64,000 nt of DNA from positions 63,522,220 through 63,586,219 of the forward strand of contig OY282609.1 in assembly GCA_958298945.1 (NCBI GenBank), given 5' to 3'. Below the pieces are notes generated by a model, which saw only the letters and a list, made by a program, of their open reading frames with translations, ran no database searches and was not told where the DNA came from. Source of the stretch: Atherix ibis (taxonomy: Eukaryota; Arthropoda; Insecta; Diptera; Athericidae). The position numbers were made by a program, and so were the translations under genes. This document shows positions 1-11,015 of the stretch, piece by piece; position 1 is the stretch's first letter; every line of letters begins with the position of its first letter.

Positions 1-708
1 CTACAAGTTAGAAACAGCATTATTTCTACTGCTCAGGGTGTTATCCTTTCCATGGAATTATATAAATAAGGGGGTAGGTATGTAGATGAACAAGTCTGTA
101 CATTGGTCTACTGTTTTGAACTTGGTAAAGTTTATTTTTGAATTTTTGCTGCGGTTGTGTTCAGGCTTGTAATTTGTTTTCGGGGTCAATAAAAGTTTCA
201 CTATAGCGTCGCGTTGCCCTGAAGTTTCTACGCACGAGCATTTCTTTATCACAATACAATTTCCATTATTTTATCTTATAGCATTATACGAGCACGTGTA
301 AAAGATTTTTATCTACAATTTTATCACAAGGATATGTACAACTATTATAAATAGGATATTTAATAGATGCAAACCAAATCTATTAACTATATATCGTATT
401 TTTACCTAATTGAAAATTTATTGAAAAGTGTGACATTTTTTTTAATCAAATATTTCATATTTCTTCTGGATAGTATGTTCTGTCTTGAAGAAACTAAAGA
501 TTTTTTAAATAATAGTAATTATTTTATACTTAAAACTTCTATAATTGTAGGTAAAATACTTCTTCAAATTATTTATACAATGAATTAAAAATTAAAAAAA
601 GAACTAAAAATTATGGCCATCTTTTAATTAAGTAACTATAAGTGGTTTGAGCAAATGCAGTAGATGAAAATGGGCATACAAGGTGGTTGTAATAGAAAGA
701 AGAACAAC
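1..708. other. AT-rich DNA, no recognised gene
   Basis: I see no recognisable gene. A 64-codon open frame on the minus strand (58-252) is less AT-rich than its surroundings, but it has no motif I know and no convincing splice context. Positions 679-718 form an imperfect inverted repeat that ends in the terminal bases of the following transposon. Confidence 0.5.
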
Positions 709-738
709 TACCACCTTGATCAAAAAATTACCGGAATT

Positions 739-1760
739 TTATTCATTTAAATCTATATTGTCCCCTTTAAAGTAATTCCCATCGACTTTAACACACTTAT
801 GCCAGCGCTTGATCCAATCCTCGAAACATTTTTTATATTCGGTTTTCGGTATGTCCATCCGTGCTTACTGCGATTTTTCCATTACTTCCTCCCCGTAATG
901 GTTTTTTAACTCTATTGAATAGAAAGAAGTCACAGGGAGCCAAATCAGGTGAATTCGGTGATTGTTGGATGGTATTTGTTGCAACTTTCGTCAACAAATT
1001 ACGAATAATGATGGCACTATGAGACGGTGCGTTATCATGGTGCAAAATCCACGAGTTTTCTGCCCGAAATGCTGGTCTCTTTCGGGGAATTCCTTCACGC
1101 AAATGACTCATAACGCCCAAATAATACTCTTTGTTTACTGTTCGGCCTTCTGGCAAAAATTTATGATGCACTACACCGTTGTAATCCATGAAAACCGTGA
1201 GCATTGCCTTCTTTTTTGACTGAAAACGACATGGTTTTTTTGGTCTCAGCTCATTTAGTGAACGCCATTCACTTGCCTGATGTCTCGTCTCCAGTAATGA
1301 TCCTTTTGATGAACGTGGGATCGGATTCAGCCTCGCAAATTATGTCTTTTGCGACGTCAACACGGTCTCTTTTTTGCATGAAATTGAGGTCCTTTGGCAC
1401 CAACTTTGCTGCTATACGACGGAAACCCAAATCATTAACCAAAATGTCTTGGACGGATCCATAGGCAATGTTCAAGTCCTCTGCTATCTCTCTGATGGTT
1501 AATTTACGGTTATTGACCAACATTTCTTTTACTTTATCAATGTTTTCGTCGGTTTTCGATGTCGATGGTCTGCAACTGCGTTCATCATCTTCGATTGACT
1601 CACAACCACTTTTGAACCGGCCGTGCCACTGGTAAACGACCGTTTTCTTTAGAGAATCGTTGCCGAAATAATTTTCCAACATTTCCAACATTCGCGCACC
1701 ATTAAATCCGTTTTGAACGCAAAATTTAATACAAGTTCGTCCATGCAAATTTAAATCCAT
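739..1760 (-). pseudogene. Mariner transposase (family G), broken
   Basis: Cut-and-paste transposase of a mariner-like (DD34D) element. The first reading block (1760 down to 1269) starts at an ATG and carries the N-terminal helix-turn-helix region, including KFCVQNGFNGARMLEMLENY, and reaches the first catalytic motif ITGDET. A deletion just after GDET removes about ten residues and shifts the frame. The second block (1204 down to 833) has HHDNAPSHS and SPDLAPCDFF; 34 residues separate the second and third aspartates. A further indel precedes the C-terminal stretch that ends at the TAA 739-741. All three catalytic aspartates are readable, but the protein cannot be made in one frame. The sequence resembles insect mariners usually annotated as SETMAR- or FLJ37770-like; I cannot place the subfamily. 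Confidence 0.85.
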
Positions 1761-1843
1761 TTCTAAAATTGTAAAAAATCGCCAACACACACAGAGATAG
1801 ATGTACGTAACTTTGGCTAAGATTTAGAGGGAATATCAGCAAT

Positions 1844-1930
1844 AGATGTACCAACTAAACAAAAAAACAGAACTCAAATCGGAACAACAGATGTACCAAC
1901 TTAACAAAAAAACAGAACTCAAATCGGAAC
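1844..1930. repeat. 45-bp direct duplication in G1 leader
   Basis: Two near-identical units begin AGATGTACCAACT (1844 and 1889, period 45). Both lie between the transposase start and the 5' hairpin of G1. The copy at 57233-58395 has only one unit, so the duplication is private to G1. Confidence 0.85.
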
Positions 1931-1958
1931 GATGGGAGCGCCACACTCCCATCGTTCC
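1926..1958. repeat. Subterminal hairpin of element G1
   Basis: Arms GGAACGATGGGAG (1926-1938) and CTCCCATCGTTCC (1946-1958) are perfectly complementary over 13 bp around the 7-nt loop CGCCACA. The same structure is present at the equivalent place in G2 (58343-58371) with one G-T mismatch, so it belongs to the element. Confidence 0.9.
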
Positions 1959-2179
1959 GTCAACAGCTCCTTAGCAATGTTAATGCGATGCAGTTTTTGG
2001 TCGAAAATGGCCAAAAATCGAAGAAGAACCAAAACACGTGCAAGCAAAGCAGCTTCCAAAAATTAACTGAACATTCAAAATGGCCGAACTTGTCGGCATA
2101 AATGACAGACATGAGTACCAACATAACGCGACAAAAAAGCAAAAATCGAATATACGCGATACTTTTTGAGCAGACCTCG
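1959..2179 (-). mobile_element. Element A fragment (A1), one arm only
   Basis: The right end ...CAGACCTCG followed by TA (2180-2181) is the terminus of family A. The fragment carries a short piece of transposase (codons for QHRIN, reverse strand, near 1970-1995) joined to the 5' leader. This is the same internal junction seen in the long-TIR derivatives at 5178-6046 and 44479-45379, so A1 comes from that rearranged lineage. Its left part is absent; it is fused at 1958/1959 to G1. Confidence 0.8.
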
Positions 2180-2181
2180 TA

Positions 2182-3612
2182 TGTATGACTATAGATAATG
2201 ATTTTACTCAAATTTGTGAATTCTTTCGAGCACTCCAGCTAGTTTACGACTCCTGACTACATCGTCTACAAGATGTAAAAGTTCCAGTATCTCGAAACCG
2301 GGACAAAGATACCATATATTGAAATCCAAAAAAGAACAAATGAATTCGAAGCAGGAACAAAAAAGACAATGATGCTATGAGAATTCTTTTCAAAAATTTT
2401 CCAAATACATTTTTACAATAAAAACTTCAAATAAATAATCGGTAAATATAAAATGTGTTCAATTTTATTCTATTAACCAAAGTCATCTGTAACTTTTACA
2501 GTTAAAAAAAAACACATTTTATTGTGGTGTGCAGTTATTTATATTTTTTTTTCCTCTCTGTCTTGTGAAAGTGATTGCAATTCATTTATGAACGAAAATC
2601 GGACAGAACGTGAATTGATTGTTCAAAAGTGGCATTGAGTGTTTCAGTATAGTAATTTGAACGAAATAAAAATCACAATGAACCAACCAAGAAAGCAGTC
2701 CAGAAATAAATAACTCCATATCAAAAAGCCATTTATTAGGAAAAACCGTATGGTAGAGCGTTTGCCTTCGAGAAACCGTATGAGAAAATTTAATATCCTC
2801 GAATGTGCAAAGGGACAAATATCAACGAGAACGTGATGGGAAACTCAATTCTAGCGATAATCAATCGCTCCACCTCATTCTTTCTACTGGAACAGCTTTT
2901 CATATTGCTGTCCATCAAAGGCAACAGGAAAGAAATAAAATACTAAAGCATACTCTATTCCATATGCACATATGTATAAATGTGTATTCATTTGTTCCAT
3001 AAATAGTCATATGTATGGAGGAAAAGTGATAGACAGAAAAAAATTCTTTAGAAGAAAGTATATGAACGTGACGAGAAACGTACAAATTACACATACGAGT
3101 ATCCTGGGCAGATTTACTTTTCTTCTTTCCGTAAAATAAATTTTCTTTATGTCTACCGGATAACTAAAGCACTTCATATATGGATATATGTATAACCTAC
3201 TCACAACCACTACTTGATCAACGTGATTTCTTCCCTTTCGAGTGTTTTCTTTTATATGTAAAGGGAAAATTGAATATTACGCACTCAACAATCTACACCT
3301 TATGGACAATATTTTTTACGTGCAGATATCCGGTGTACTACTTTTACGAAAACGAGTGATCACTTATTTTTGTACCCTTCGAATTTATGTACGAACGTAA
3401 AAGAAATGTCAGTTACAGAAACGGAAAGAAAGATCCAAAAGGGAAAGAATACGTACTACACGTATGTACGTATAATCCTGATATTCTTAAGTAATTGTCG
3501 GATGATCTTTTTTAAAATTTTTGCATTGCGTACAAATATTAATTTTTAAAATTTCCAATTTTTAAAAGTTTCGGATTGCGTTTTAATATTATTAATTTTT
3601 TATATTATTATA
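2182..3612. other. AT-rich DNA, no recognised gene
   Basis: Short AT-rich open frames only (for example 2582-2818 minus, 2805-3002 plus), without motifs I recognise. I see no TIRs, RNA genes or splice-bounded exons here. Confidence 0.5.
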
Positions 3613-3614
3613 TA

Positions 3615-4870
3615 TTGGGTATATAACTTAAAAATGCGGGATTGACAACAGATGGCATAACTTTTACACATGGTTTGTGTTAATAATAACTCATATGGCA
3701 TTTTGGAGGTTAAACATCTGTCATTTATTCTCGATTAGTCATTGAACGAAATAGTATTAACAACAAAGTTTTTTTTTTGCTTCAAAAATGTCGAATTTCG
3801 TACCAAAAAAGTCCCATTTGCGGGAAGTGTTGATTTACTTTTTCAATTTAAAAAAAAGTGCAGCGATTGCTCACCGAAGCTTATCCTGAATATGTTCCAT
3901 CGTTTTCATCGTGCGAGAGATGGTTTGTGCGGTTCAGAAGTGGTGATTTTGACACGGAAGACAAAGAACGACCAGGTCAGGCAAAAAAGTTTGAAGATGA
4001 AGATTTGGAGGCATTACTCGACGAAGACGGTTGTCGAACTCAAGAAGAAATTGCAAAATCATTGGGAGTCACTCAAGCAGCCATTTCAAAACGTTTCAAA
4101 GCAACAGGATTCATCCAAAAGCAAGGAAATTGGGTCCCATATGAATTGAAGCCGAGAGACGTTGAAAGGCGATTTTGCATGTCCGAAATGCTGCTTGAAC
4201 GGCAGAAAAAGAAGTCGTTTTTGAATCGAATCATTACTGGCGACGAAAAATGGATTCATTACGACAACCCAAAGCGCAAAAAATCATATGTGAAGCCCGG
4301 CCAACTAACCAAATCAACGCCAAAGCCGAATATCCATGGCGCCAAGGTAATGCTCTGTATTTGGTGGGATCAGAAGGGTGTGATCTATTATGAGCTATTG
4401 AAATCGGGCCAGACGATCACAGGCGACCTCTACCGAACACAATTAATCCGTTTGAAGCGAGCATTGGCCGAAAAACGCCCAGAATATGCGACCAGACACG
4501 AAGCCATAATTTTCCATCATGACAAAGCTTGGCCTCATGTTGCAAGACCGGTGAAAAATTATTTAGAAAACAGTGGCTGGGAAGTTTTGCCTCACCCTCC
4601 TTATAGCCCAAACCTTGCCCCGTCCGACTACCATTTGTTTAGATCCATGCAAAACGCCCTCACCGGAATACGCTTCACTTCAGAACAGGGCATCAAAAAT
4701 TGGCTCGATTCATTCTTGGCCTCAAAACCGGAGCAGTTTTTTTGGCGCGGAATCCATATGTTGCTTCCGATGGACAATACTTTGAATAAAATATATTGTA
4801 TGTTAACAATTTTTCAAAATAAACAATCAAAGTTTGCCAAAAATCCCGCATTTTTAAGTTATACACCCAA
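3615..4870 (+). mobile_element. Mariner element K, full length
   Basis: Termini TTGGGT(A/G)TATAACTTAA face each other at 3615 and 4870, with about 29 bp of inverted repeat (one mismatch). A TA duplication lies at 3613-3614 and 4871-4872. The length of 1256 bp is typical of mariners. This is the only copy of the family in the window. Its transposase is related to Mos1/cecropia-type mariners. Confidence 0.93.
3788..4789 (+). pseudogene. Mos1/cecropia-like mariner transposase
   Basis: DD34D transposase. The ATG at 3788 opens with MSNFVPKKSHLREVLIYF, matching the start of Mos1-type transposases. The frame is lost in the 3860s by a small indel and resumes in another frame (RLLTEAYPEYVPSF). From there it is open through WVPYEL, ITGDEKW, HHDKAWPHVA and YSPNLAPSDYHLF; the second and third aspartates are 34 residues apart. 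HDKAW replaces the usual HDNAR/P. A deletion of about two dozen bases after FWRGIH removes the LPERW region and shifts the frame again. The proper C-terminus VASDGQYFE with its TAA (4787-4789) can still be read in another frame. With two frameshifts it is inactive. Confidence 0.9.
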
Positions 4871-4872
4871 TA

Positions 4873-5175
4873 TAATTATAAAAATATTTGTAAAATATAA
4901 AAAAATGAAAATTATTGTTTAAAAATCAAAAAAAAAAAAAATGCTGGAATTGTTAAATAATCGAAAGTCCGGTAGATTTGTTTTAATTGATAACTAAAAA
5001 TAAAATGATAAATTTGTTTTAATTGATAACTAAAAATCAAGGAAATACAAAAACTGAGATCAGATTTTTTTTCATACAAAAACTTGTCTGTTTATAAAAG
5101 AGGAATTTAGATTTTTACAAGCATGTATCTGAAAATCCTTTCAGTCAATTTGTATACAATAGAATTCGAAATAAA
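4873..5175. other. AT-rich spacer with short duplication
   Basis: The interval between elements K and A2. It contains an imperfect direct repeat of about 35 bp (unit TTTGTTTTAATTGATAACTA, near 4977-5036). No gene is seen. Confidence 0.5.
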
Positions 5176-5177
5176 TA

Positions 5178-6046
5178 CGAGGTCTGTTCAAAAAGTATCA
5201 CGAATTTCGAATTTCCGCGGGTTAAATATATTCGATTGTCGATTTTTTTTTGTGGCGACAAGTTCGGCCATTTTGAATGTTCAGTAAATTTTTGACAGCT
5301 GCTTTGCTTGCACGTGTTTTGGATCGTATCGATTTTTGCCTATTTCAAAAATTGGATCAAAGAATCTGTTTCGGGAACAAGACAAAGTCACAGGGGGCCA
5401 GATCTGGGGGAATACGGTGGCTACGGCATTATTAGTGTTTTGTTTTTGGCCAAAAATTTGCGCACAAGCAACGATGCGTGAGCAGGGGCGTTATCATTGT
5501 GCAAAAGCCAATTTTTGTTCTTCCACAAATCCGGGCGTTTCTGGTGGATTGCTTCACGCAACTTGCGCATAACTTGCAGGTAATATTCCTTATTGACCGT
5601 TCATGATGTACCATGCCCCTGCAATCGAAGAAAACTGTAAGCAAAACCTTCACATTCGACCGAACTTAGCGCGCTTTTTTCGGTTTTGGCTGATGCGCCA
5701 GCTTCCATTGCAATGATTGAGCTTTGGTTTCCAAGTCATAAACATAAACCCATAATTCGTCACCAGTTATGACCCACTGGAGCAAATTTGGGTAGTCGCG
5801 GATAGAGTCCAACAGCTCCTTAACAATGTTAATACGATGCTGTTTTTGGTCAAGAATGGGCGAAGACGATCGAAGACGATCGAAAACATGTGCAAGCAAA
5901 GCAGCTGTCTAAAATTAACTGAACATTCAAAATGGCCGAACTTGCCGGCATAAGTGAGAGACATATGTATCAACATAACGCCACAAAAAAAAATCGAAAA
6001 TCAAATATACGTAACCCGCGAAAATTCAAAATTCCCGATACTTTTT
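5178..6046 (-). mobile_element. Element A2, long-TIR derivative
   Basis: The left end CGAGGTCTGTTCAAAAAGTA follows TA (5176-5177). The right end matches the same leader in inverse orientation but decays after CGATACTTTTT near 6046, so the outermost right bases are lost. Both arms derive from the 5' leader of a standard family-A mariner. The core holds the catalytic part of the transposase on the minus strand, without its N-terminal DNA-binding region. The left arm has lost about 30 bp compared with A5. Confidence 0.85.
5385..5850 (-). pseudogene. Family-A mariner transposase core, broken
   Basis: Reading from 5850 downward: QHRINIVKELL, then ITGDELWVY (first catalytic motif), VLLTVFFDCRGMVHHE, and in shifted frames the second and third catalytic regions around PPYSP and GPL. 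A deletion of about 17 bp after VHHE and a one-base insertion in the SPDLAP region break the frame. The N-terminal helix-turn-helix domain is absent because the core is joined directly to inverted leader sequence. It cannot encode a transposase. Confidence 0.8.
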
Positions 6047-7800
6047 TCAAAATCTTGCAAAAGAAATTTATTTTTATTTACTCGTTTTTACTAAAAAATA
6101 AAGAATGTAAAAATACAATTTATTTTCAAATGAACATATTCTTCTTCAATTATGTTATTTTTTATAAAATTAAATAAAATATACAAAAAAAAATTCCAAA
6201 AAAGCCCATAAAGAAATGGTTGAAAAGTAAAAGCATAAAATATAAGAATGCAAATATTCAACTTTCTTGCTTATGTATGTATTCATCGTTCCGTAATAGT
6301 TATATGGAAATTCATTTCCATTCAAGTTTCATTGCATTCCATACAAAATGGCACAATTCTCGCTGAGTATTTGCATGTTGCGGTTTTTATATAACCTAGA
6401 GTAGTATATTCTTGATATATGAGAATCACAATAATGGTGGATGGTGTGTAATATCCTTCCTGCATCTAAGCATTCTTGTGCTGAAGTCGTTTGGTTGTAA
6501 TATTGTCGAAAGTATCTCAGTAGACACTATCCAGTACTGTCGTCAACCGTACTGAGTGCAATGGTATCTATCCGGTACCGCACTATGCTTACTCGTTGTT
6601 AAGCATTCCAACGAATGTTGGAAAGATAACAAAAGGAAGTTGAATATATCTAGTTGAACTAAGTTGAAAATTTGACTTCATATGTGCATGTGCCTTCATC
6701 GTTCCGGTTTAAACGTGTATACACACTACACAGTTTATTTCTCGAATAATTCTCTTTTCATACAAGAAATAAGAATATTGTATATGAAAAGCTAAGTATG
6801 AAAACTCATAACCTTTAACAAAAAATCATAATACCACGAGCAGGAGGTGCGTTACATACTCGTAATTATAGAAGAAGATCTTAGTGCCATAAATTCTAGT
6901 TTTCCAGTTTAGAACTAGTACAATAACCCTTGTAGTTCTAGGTTTTGTTCGACAATCCAACTTGTTTAACTAAATTTGTTATTGTTTTTCTCAAAAGCTA
7001 ATGATTATGTACAGTTGTCACCTACGGTTTGAATGGCTTAGACTTTTTCTCTAACACATATACTTATTCATTTTGAATAAATGTCGCATAAGAATTACGA
7101 ATACTAATAAAATATTTTCTTTCGAATGAAAGTGTTGTTTTGCAAAGCTCTTTCATTGTAAAATATCCAATATTTCACTTTTGCTCATTTCATATCTACA
7201 TACTAGGTATTTTTGTCTTATTATTTTACTGTCATTTTGTCTTATTATTTTACTGTCATATAATCACATTTGTGAATAAAACTTATAGACTAGAATTATA
7301 AATACGAAATTAGCATGCAGCTAAACAATTCGAAAATTTGTAAACATAAACTTTTGGAAGAAAAGCATTTAAATCGGAGAAGTTATTTAAAATAGGACTC
7401 AGTGCAAAAATGGCATCTAAACATAATTTCAATTGTATATGTTTTCGTATATGGAAATTCATTTAAATTCCATTCTATTGAGGCATATTTGATTAAAAGA
7501 TGTACATACAAATGTTTAACAATATTCATAACTATTTTCCGTTAATCATAAATATTATTTAATGTAATGTGCATGCAAACAAATAGTTAAAAACTTTTCA
7601 AAAATGTATATAAAATAATCTAAATTATTTCATATTCCATTCGTGAATCCAAAAAAAATAACTAACCACTAATAACAAGGAGCACATGAACAGATTTAAT
7701 TATGGAATTATTTAGTCTCTCTTTCACTTGCTAGTTTTAAGTTTATATTTAGCTATTCTGTAATATATATTTATAATCATTACTTCTATATTTTTATAAA
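6047..7800. other. AT-rich DNA, no recognised gene
   Basis: There is no open frame of note. A perfect 24-bp tandem duplication (unit TTGTCTTATTATTTTACTGT...) lies at about 7212-7260. I see no transposon ends or exons. Confidence 0.5.
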
Positions 7801-7966
7801 TACGACGGTCGTTCAATAAGTCTTTAGAAAATCCGAGAAATTGCGCTCGTAGTGTCGGTAAAGATTTTTTTTATTGTAAGTAGTATTATCGACAGGAAAG
7901 TCGATCCATAGCGTAGGTCAATTTCTATCGTCGATTAAAGTTTACGACATTTATTTGTGCATAACA

Positions 7967-8979
7967 ATGGAAAAAAGCGAGTTTAGGGCTGTCATCAAAC
8001 ATCTCCATTTGAAAGGCTTAAGCCCGAAAGAAATCAAAGCCGAGTTGGATGCAGTTCATGGCACATCTGCACCTGTGTTTACGACGGTTTACAATTGGGT
8101 GAATGAATTTAAACGTGGCCGTTCATCCACAAAAGGTGAACATCGTTCAGGACGCCCAGTTGAGGTGTCTACTCCTGAAAATTAGTTGAGACCACGGGCA
8201 TATCACAAGGTACAGTCGCTTCAATTTTGCATGAAAAATTGTCTGAAAAAAATTTCGGCAAGATGGGTGCCACGTTTGCTCTCAGAGGAGAATAAGCGCA
8301 ATCGTGTAGTGGACTCTGAGGCTATGTTGGCACTCTTTCATCGCAATCCTGCAGAATTCCTTCGTCGATATGTCACTGTGGACGAAACCTGGATACACTA
8401 TTTCAGCTCGATCCTGCCGAATTGCTTCGTCGATATGTCACTGTGGACGAAACCTGGATACACTACTACACTCCAGAAACGAAGAGACAGTCATCACAGT
8501 GGATTTTCAAGGGTGAACGGGCTCCGAAGAAGGCAAAAACTGTGCCATCGGCCGGCAAGGTGATGGCCCCGGTCTTTTGGGATTCGCAGGGCATCATTTT
8601 TATCGACTACTTGGAAAAAGGAAAAACAATAACAGGAGCGTATTACGCGTCGTTATTGCAACGCTTGAGCGAGGAAATCAAAGAGAAACGCCCCCATTTG
8701 AAGAAGAAAAAAATCCTCTTGCATCAGGACAATGCGCGTGTGCACACCTGCGCTGTTTCCATGGCCAAAATTGTGGAATTGAGAATGGAATTGTTGCAGC
8801 ATCCCGCTTATTCACCAGATTTGGCCCCGAGTGACTATTTTCTTTTCCTTAATCTGAAGAAATGGCTTGGCGGACGACGGTTCACTTGAGTATTTTGCAG
8901 AACTTCCGAAATCCTATTTTTTGGACGGGATAAAATTTTGGAAAAGTGTATAAAGCTAAAAGTAGAGGTTGAAAAATAA
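7967..8979 (+). pseudogene. Irritans-type mariner transposase, broken
   Basis: The ATG at 7967 opens MEKSEFRAVIKHLHLKGLSP and the helix-turn-helix region, in the style of Himar1 (irritans subfamily). Compared with C2, 55 bp are missing after STPE, which causes a stop at 8183-8185. The first catalytic segment (VTVDETWIHY) occurs twice because 55 bp (8346-8400) are repeated at 8411-8465 after a 10-bp spacer; the 65-bp offset shifts the frame. The second and third motifs (HQDNARVHTC, YSPDLAPSDYF) remain, spaced by 34 residues. A 29-bp deletion after GGRRFT and another near the end ruin the C-terminus. Clearly dead. Confidence 0.92.
8346..8465. repeat. Duplicated catalytic segment inside C1
   Basis: 8346-8400 and 8411-8465 are 55-bp near-identical copies (start ATCCTGC(A/C)GAATT) separated by TTTCAGCTCG. 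They differ at two positions, so the duplication is not very recent or involved a template from another copy. Confidence 0.9.
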
Positions 8980-9043
8980 AAACTTTTTTTAAAAAACAGT
9001 TTTTTTCCATCTTTTTCTAAGGACTTATTGAACGACCCTCGTA

Positions 9044-10849
9044 CATACACAATGTGTACATATATAATGTTCAACGTTCAGTTCTCTTTTCGTTTTTATA
9101 TATTTAAAACTTTTTCACACCTGATATTTGACTTTTAAATATGTATACATATGTGTATAAGCCTTGATTCCGAGTATTTTGATCAAACGTCATAACTCCT
9201 TTAATGTCATTCCCGTAATGCTATTTATAGTCACTAAATACAAAAATGGGCAAGCAAATATATAAAAGAATTGGGGAGGCAAAATAAAAAAAAAGGATTT
9301 GTTTTTATTGCAACCAATTCTGACTTAAATGTTCTGAATATGTGACATTTAAAAGTGTTCCCCAGAAAGAAATAAAAAATGCAATTTTCGATATAAATTT
9401 TTCTCTTATCTGAACACCAGGGGTTCAGTTACCCTATATTGAAGTGCTGATATATTGAAATACTAAAAAAATTGTCAAATATAATATAACATATCATAAA
9501 AATTGAGAATAATTGAAGCAAATTGGTAAATTTATTCGAAAAAGTTTATTCACTTTTTTTAAGGTTTTTTTATTAAATTTTTCCATATGAAATGAGTAAA
9601 AAAATTGAATGATTTTGTCCTGAAAATAATACCTGAATTCTGATATTTATAACTTTCCTTACAATTTCGTATTATTTTCATGTTGTGAGGTGAAACATTT
9701 TTTTACAGTTCTATAAAATTATTGTTAGTAATTTTATAGGACTGTAATACTCGTAAGTTAACATTAACGCTTACGTGCGAAATAACTTTGATACTTGATA
9801 ATATTGTGATTGATATTACTAATATTTTAGTTTTGTTTTAGTATATTGCTATTTAATTTTTCATGGTAAATATAAGAGCGAATAAGTGAAAGGATAGAAA
9901 GTTTAATACTTAATATTATAATCAAATAATAAAAAATTTTAAAAATACTAATACAATGAATGCTTTAAATATGGCAAAATTAATAAAATATCTCTAATTT
10001 CTATAAATACTCAGAATGGTTTTGTTCATATTATGTTCAAAAATCGATTAATTGATATTCAATAAAGTCAATTATCAAAATTTTACGCTCAATCAGACTT
10101 TGAATAAATCTGTTAATTTATCAAGAGTTTGAAGTTGAAATTATTTAGTTGAAGGGGATCCTTTCATAAACAGGAGTTCAAAAATTCAAAAACAATAGAG
10201 TCAAGTGAAAAGCATAGTAACAACAGCAACAAATCTCAACGATGACATATAAACTTTTTGGATTTGTTACCATCATAGGCATACTCTTATTATTATTAAT
10301 TTGATATGAAGGTTAATAGCTGATTAATGTTGATTATACCCTTTCATTAACATTCACTCGAACTCTTCTTTTATCAATAATAAAGTCATGGTAGCAGGGC
10401 ACAATGTTGTCCTTAAAGAATCTCATATCAACCGAAGGATCATTATTGCCAGTTGACATAGCAGCAACAAAACATTTTGTTATTGAATTGTTGTATGCAA
10501 ATGACATCAAGGATGCGTATCTGATGCCAAATTATTTGAAACGGTTGTCTACAAAAGCACTTGTAGCATGTGTGTTTCAAAGAATTTCATATTTTAAGAA
10601 TTTTTTCTAATATTTTTTCCCTCTTTTATTTTATTCAATTTATAAAAAACTTAAAGGTTTCGTATTTGAAATTCAATTTAATAGGATATGTCATGAATTG
10701 TTACGCCTGAATTTTTAATGACGAAAAACCAGACAGAATAGTACTAGAAATTGTTCTCATATTGAGGGAATTGGGGGTTGTTAGCTGCTATTGTGGATGA
10801 ATTTTCAGTAGTATCTATGCAAAATAAATGTAGCATTCGTGGGTATATA
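9044..10849. other. AT-rich DNA, no recognised gene
   Basis: Strongly AT-rich with no recognisable coding. A 68-codon open frame at 10404-10610 has no known motif and no splice context I trust. Confidence 0.5.
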
Positions 10850-11015
10850 TACGAGGGTCATTCAACAAGTACTTAGCCTACAAAAGAAAAACGAAAATTT
10901 TGGAAAGGTGGCAATTTATTTTTCCACATAAGCTCCTTCAAGCTCGATACGTGGGCTACTATATATATTTCTGGCCTAATAATGAAAATGCGAATATTTA
11001 TCAACGAAAAAGGTT

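Larger units (their letters stand above)
711..1958 (-). mobile_element. Mariner element G1, 5' end lost
   Basis: The left terminus CCACCTTGATCAAAAA follows a TA at 709-710 and matches the ends of the second copy at 57233-58395. Here the left end is the 3' end of the transposase. The other terminus (expected ...GGAACTTTTTGATCAAGGTGG) is missing: at 1958/1959 the sequence passes directly into a fragment of element A. The 5' leader holds a 45-bp direct duplication (1844-1930) and a 13-bp-stem hairpin (1926-1958). DD34D spacing in the transposase places it in the mariner group. Confidence 0.85.
7803..9041 (+). mobile_element. Himar-like mariner C1
   Basis: TIRs CGACGGTCGTTCAATAAGTC (left) and its near-complement ending GAACGACCCTCG (right) are flanked by TA at 7801-7802 and 9042-9043. 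Homologous to C2 (51886-53168) along its length, with several internal deletions and one local duplication. Confidence 0.93.
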
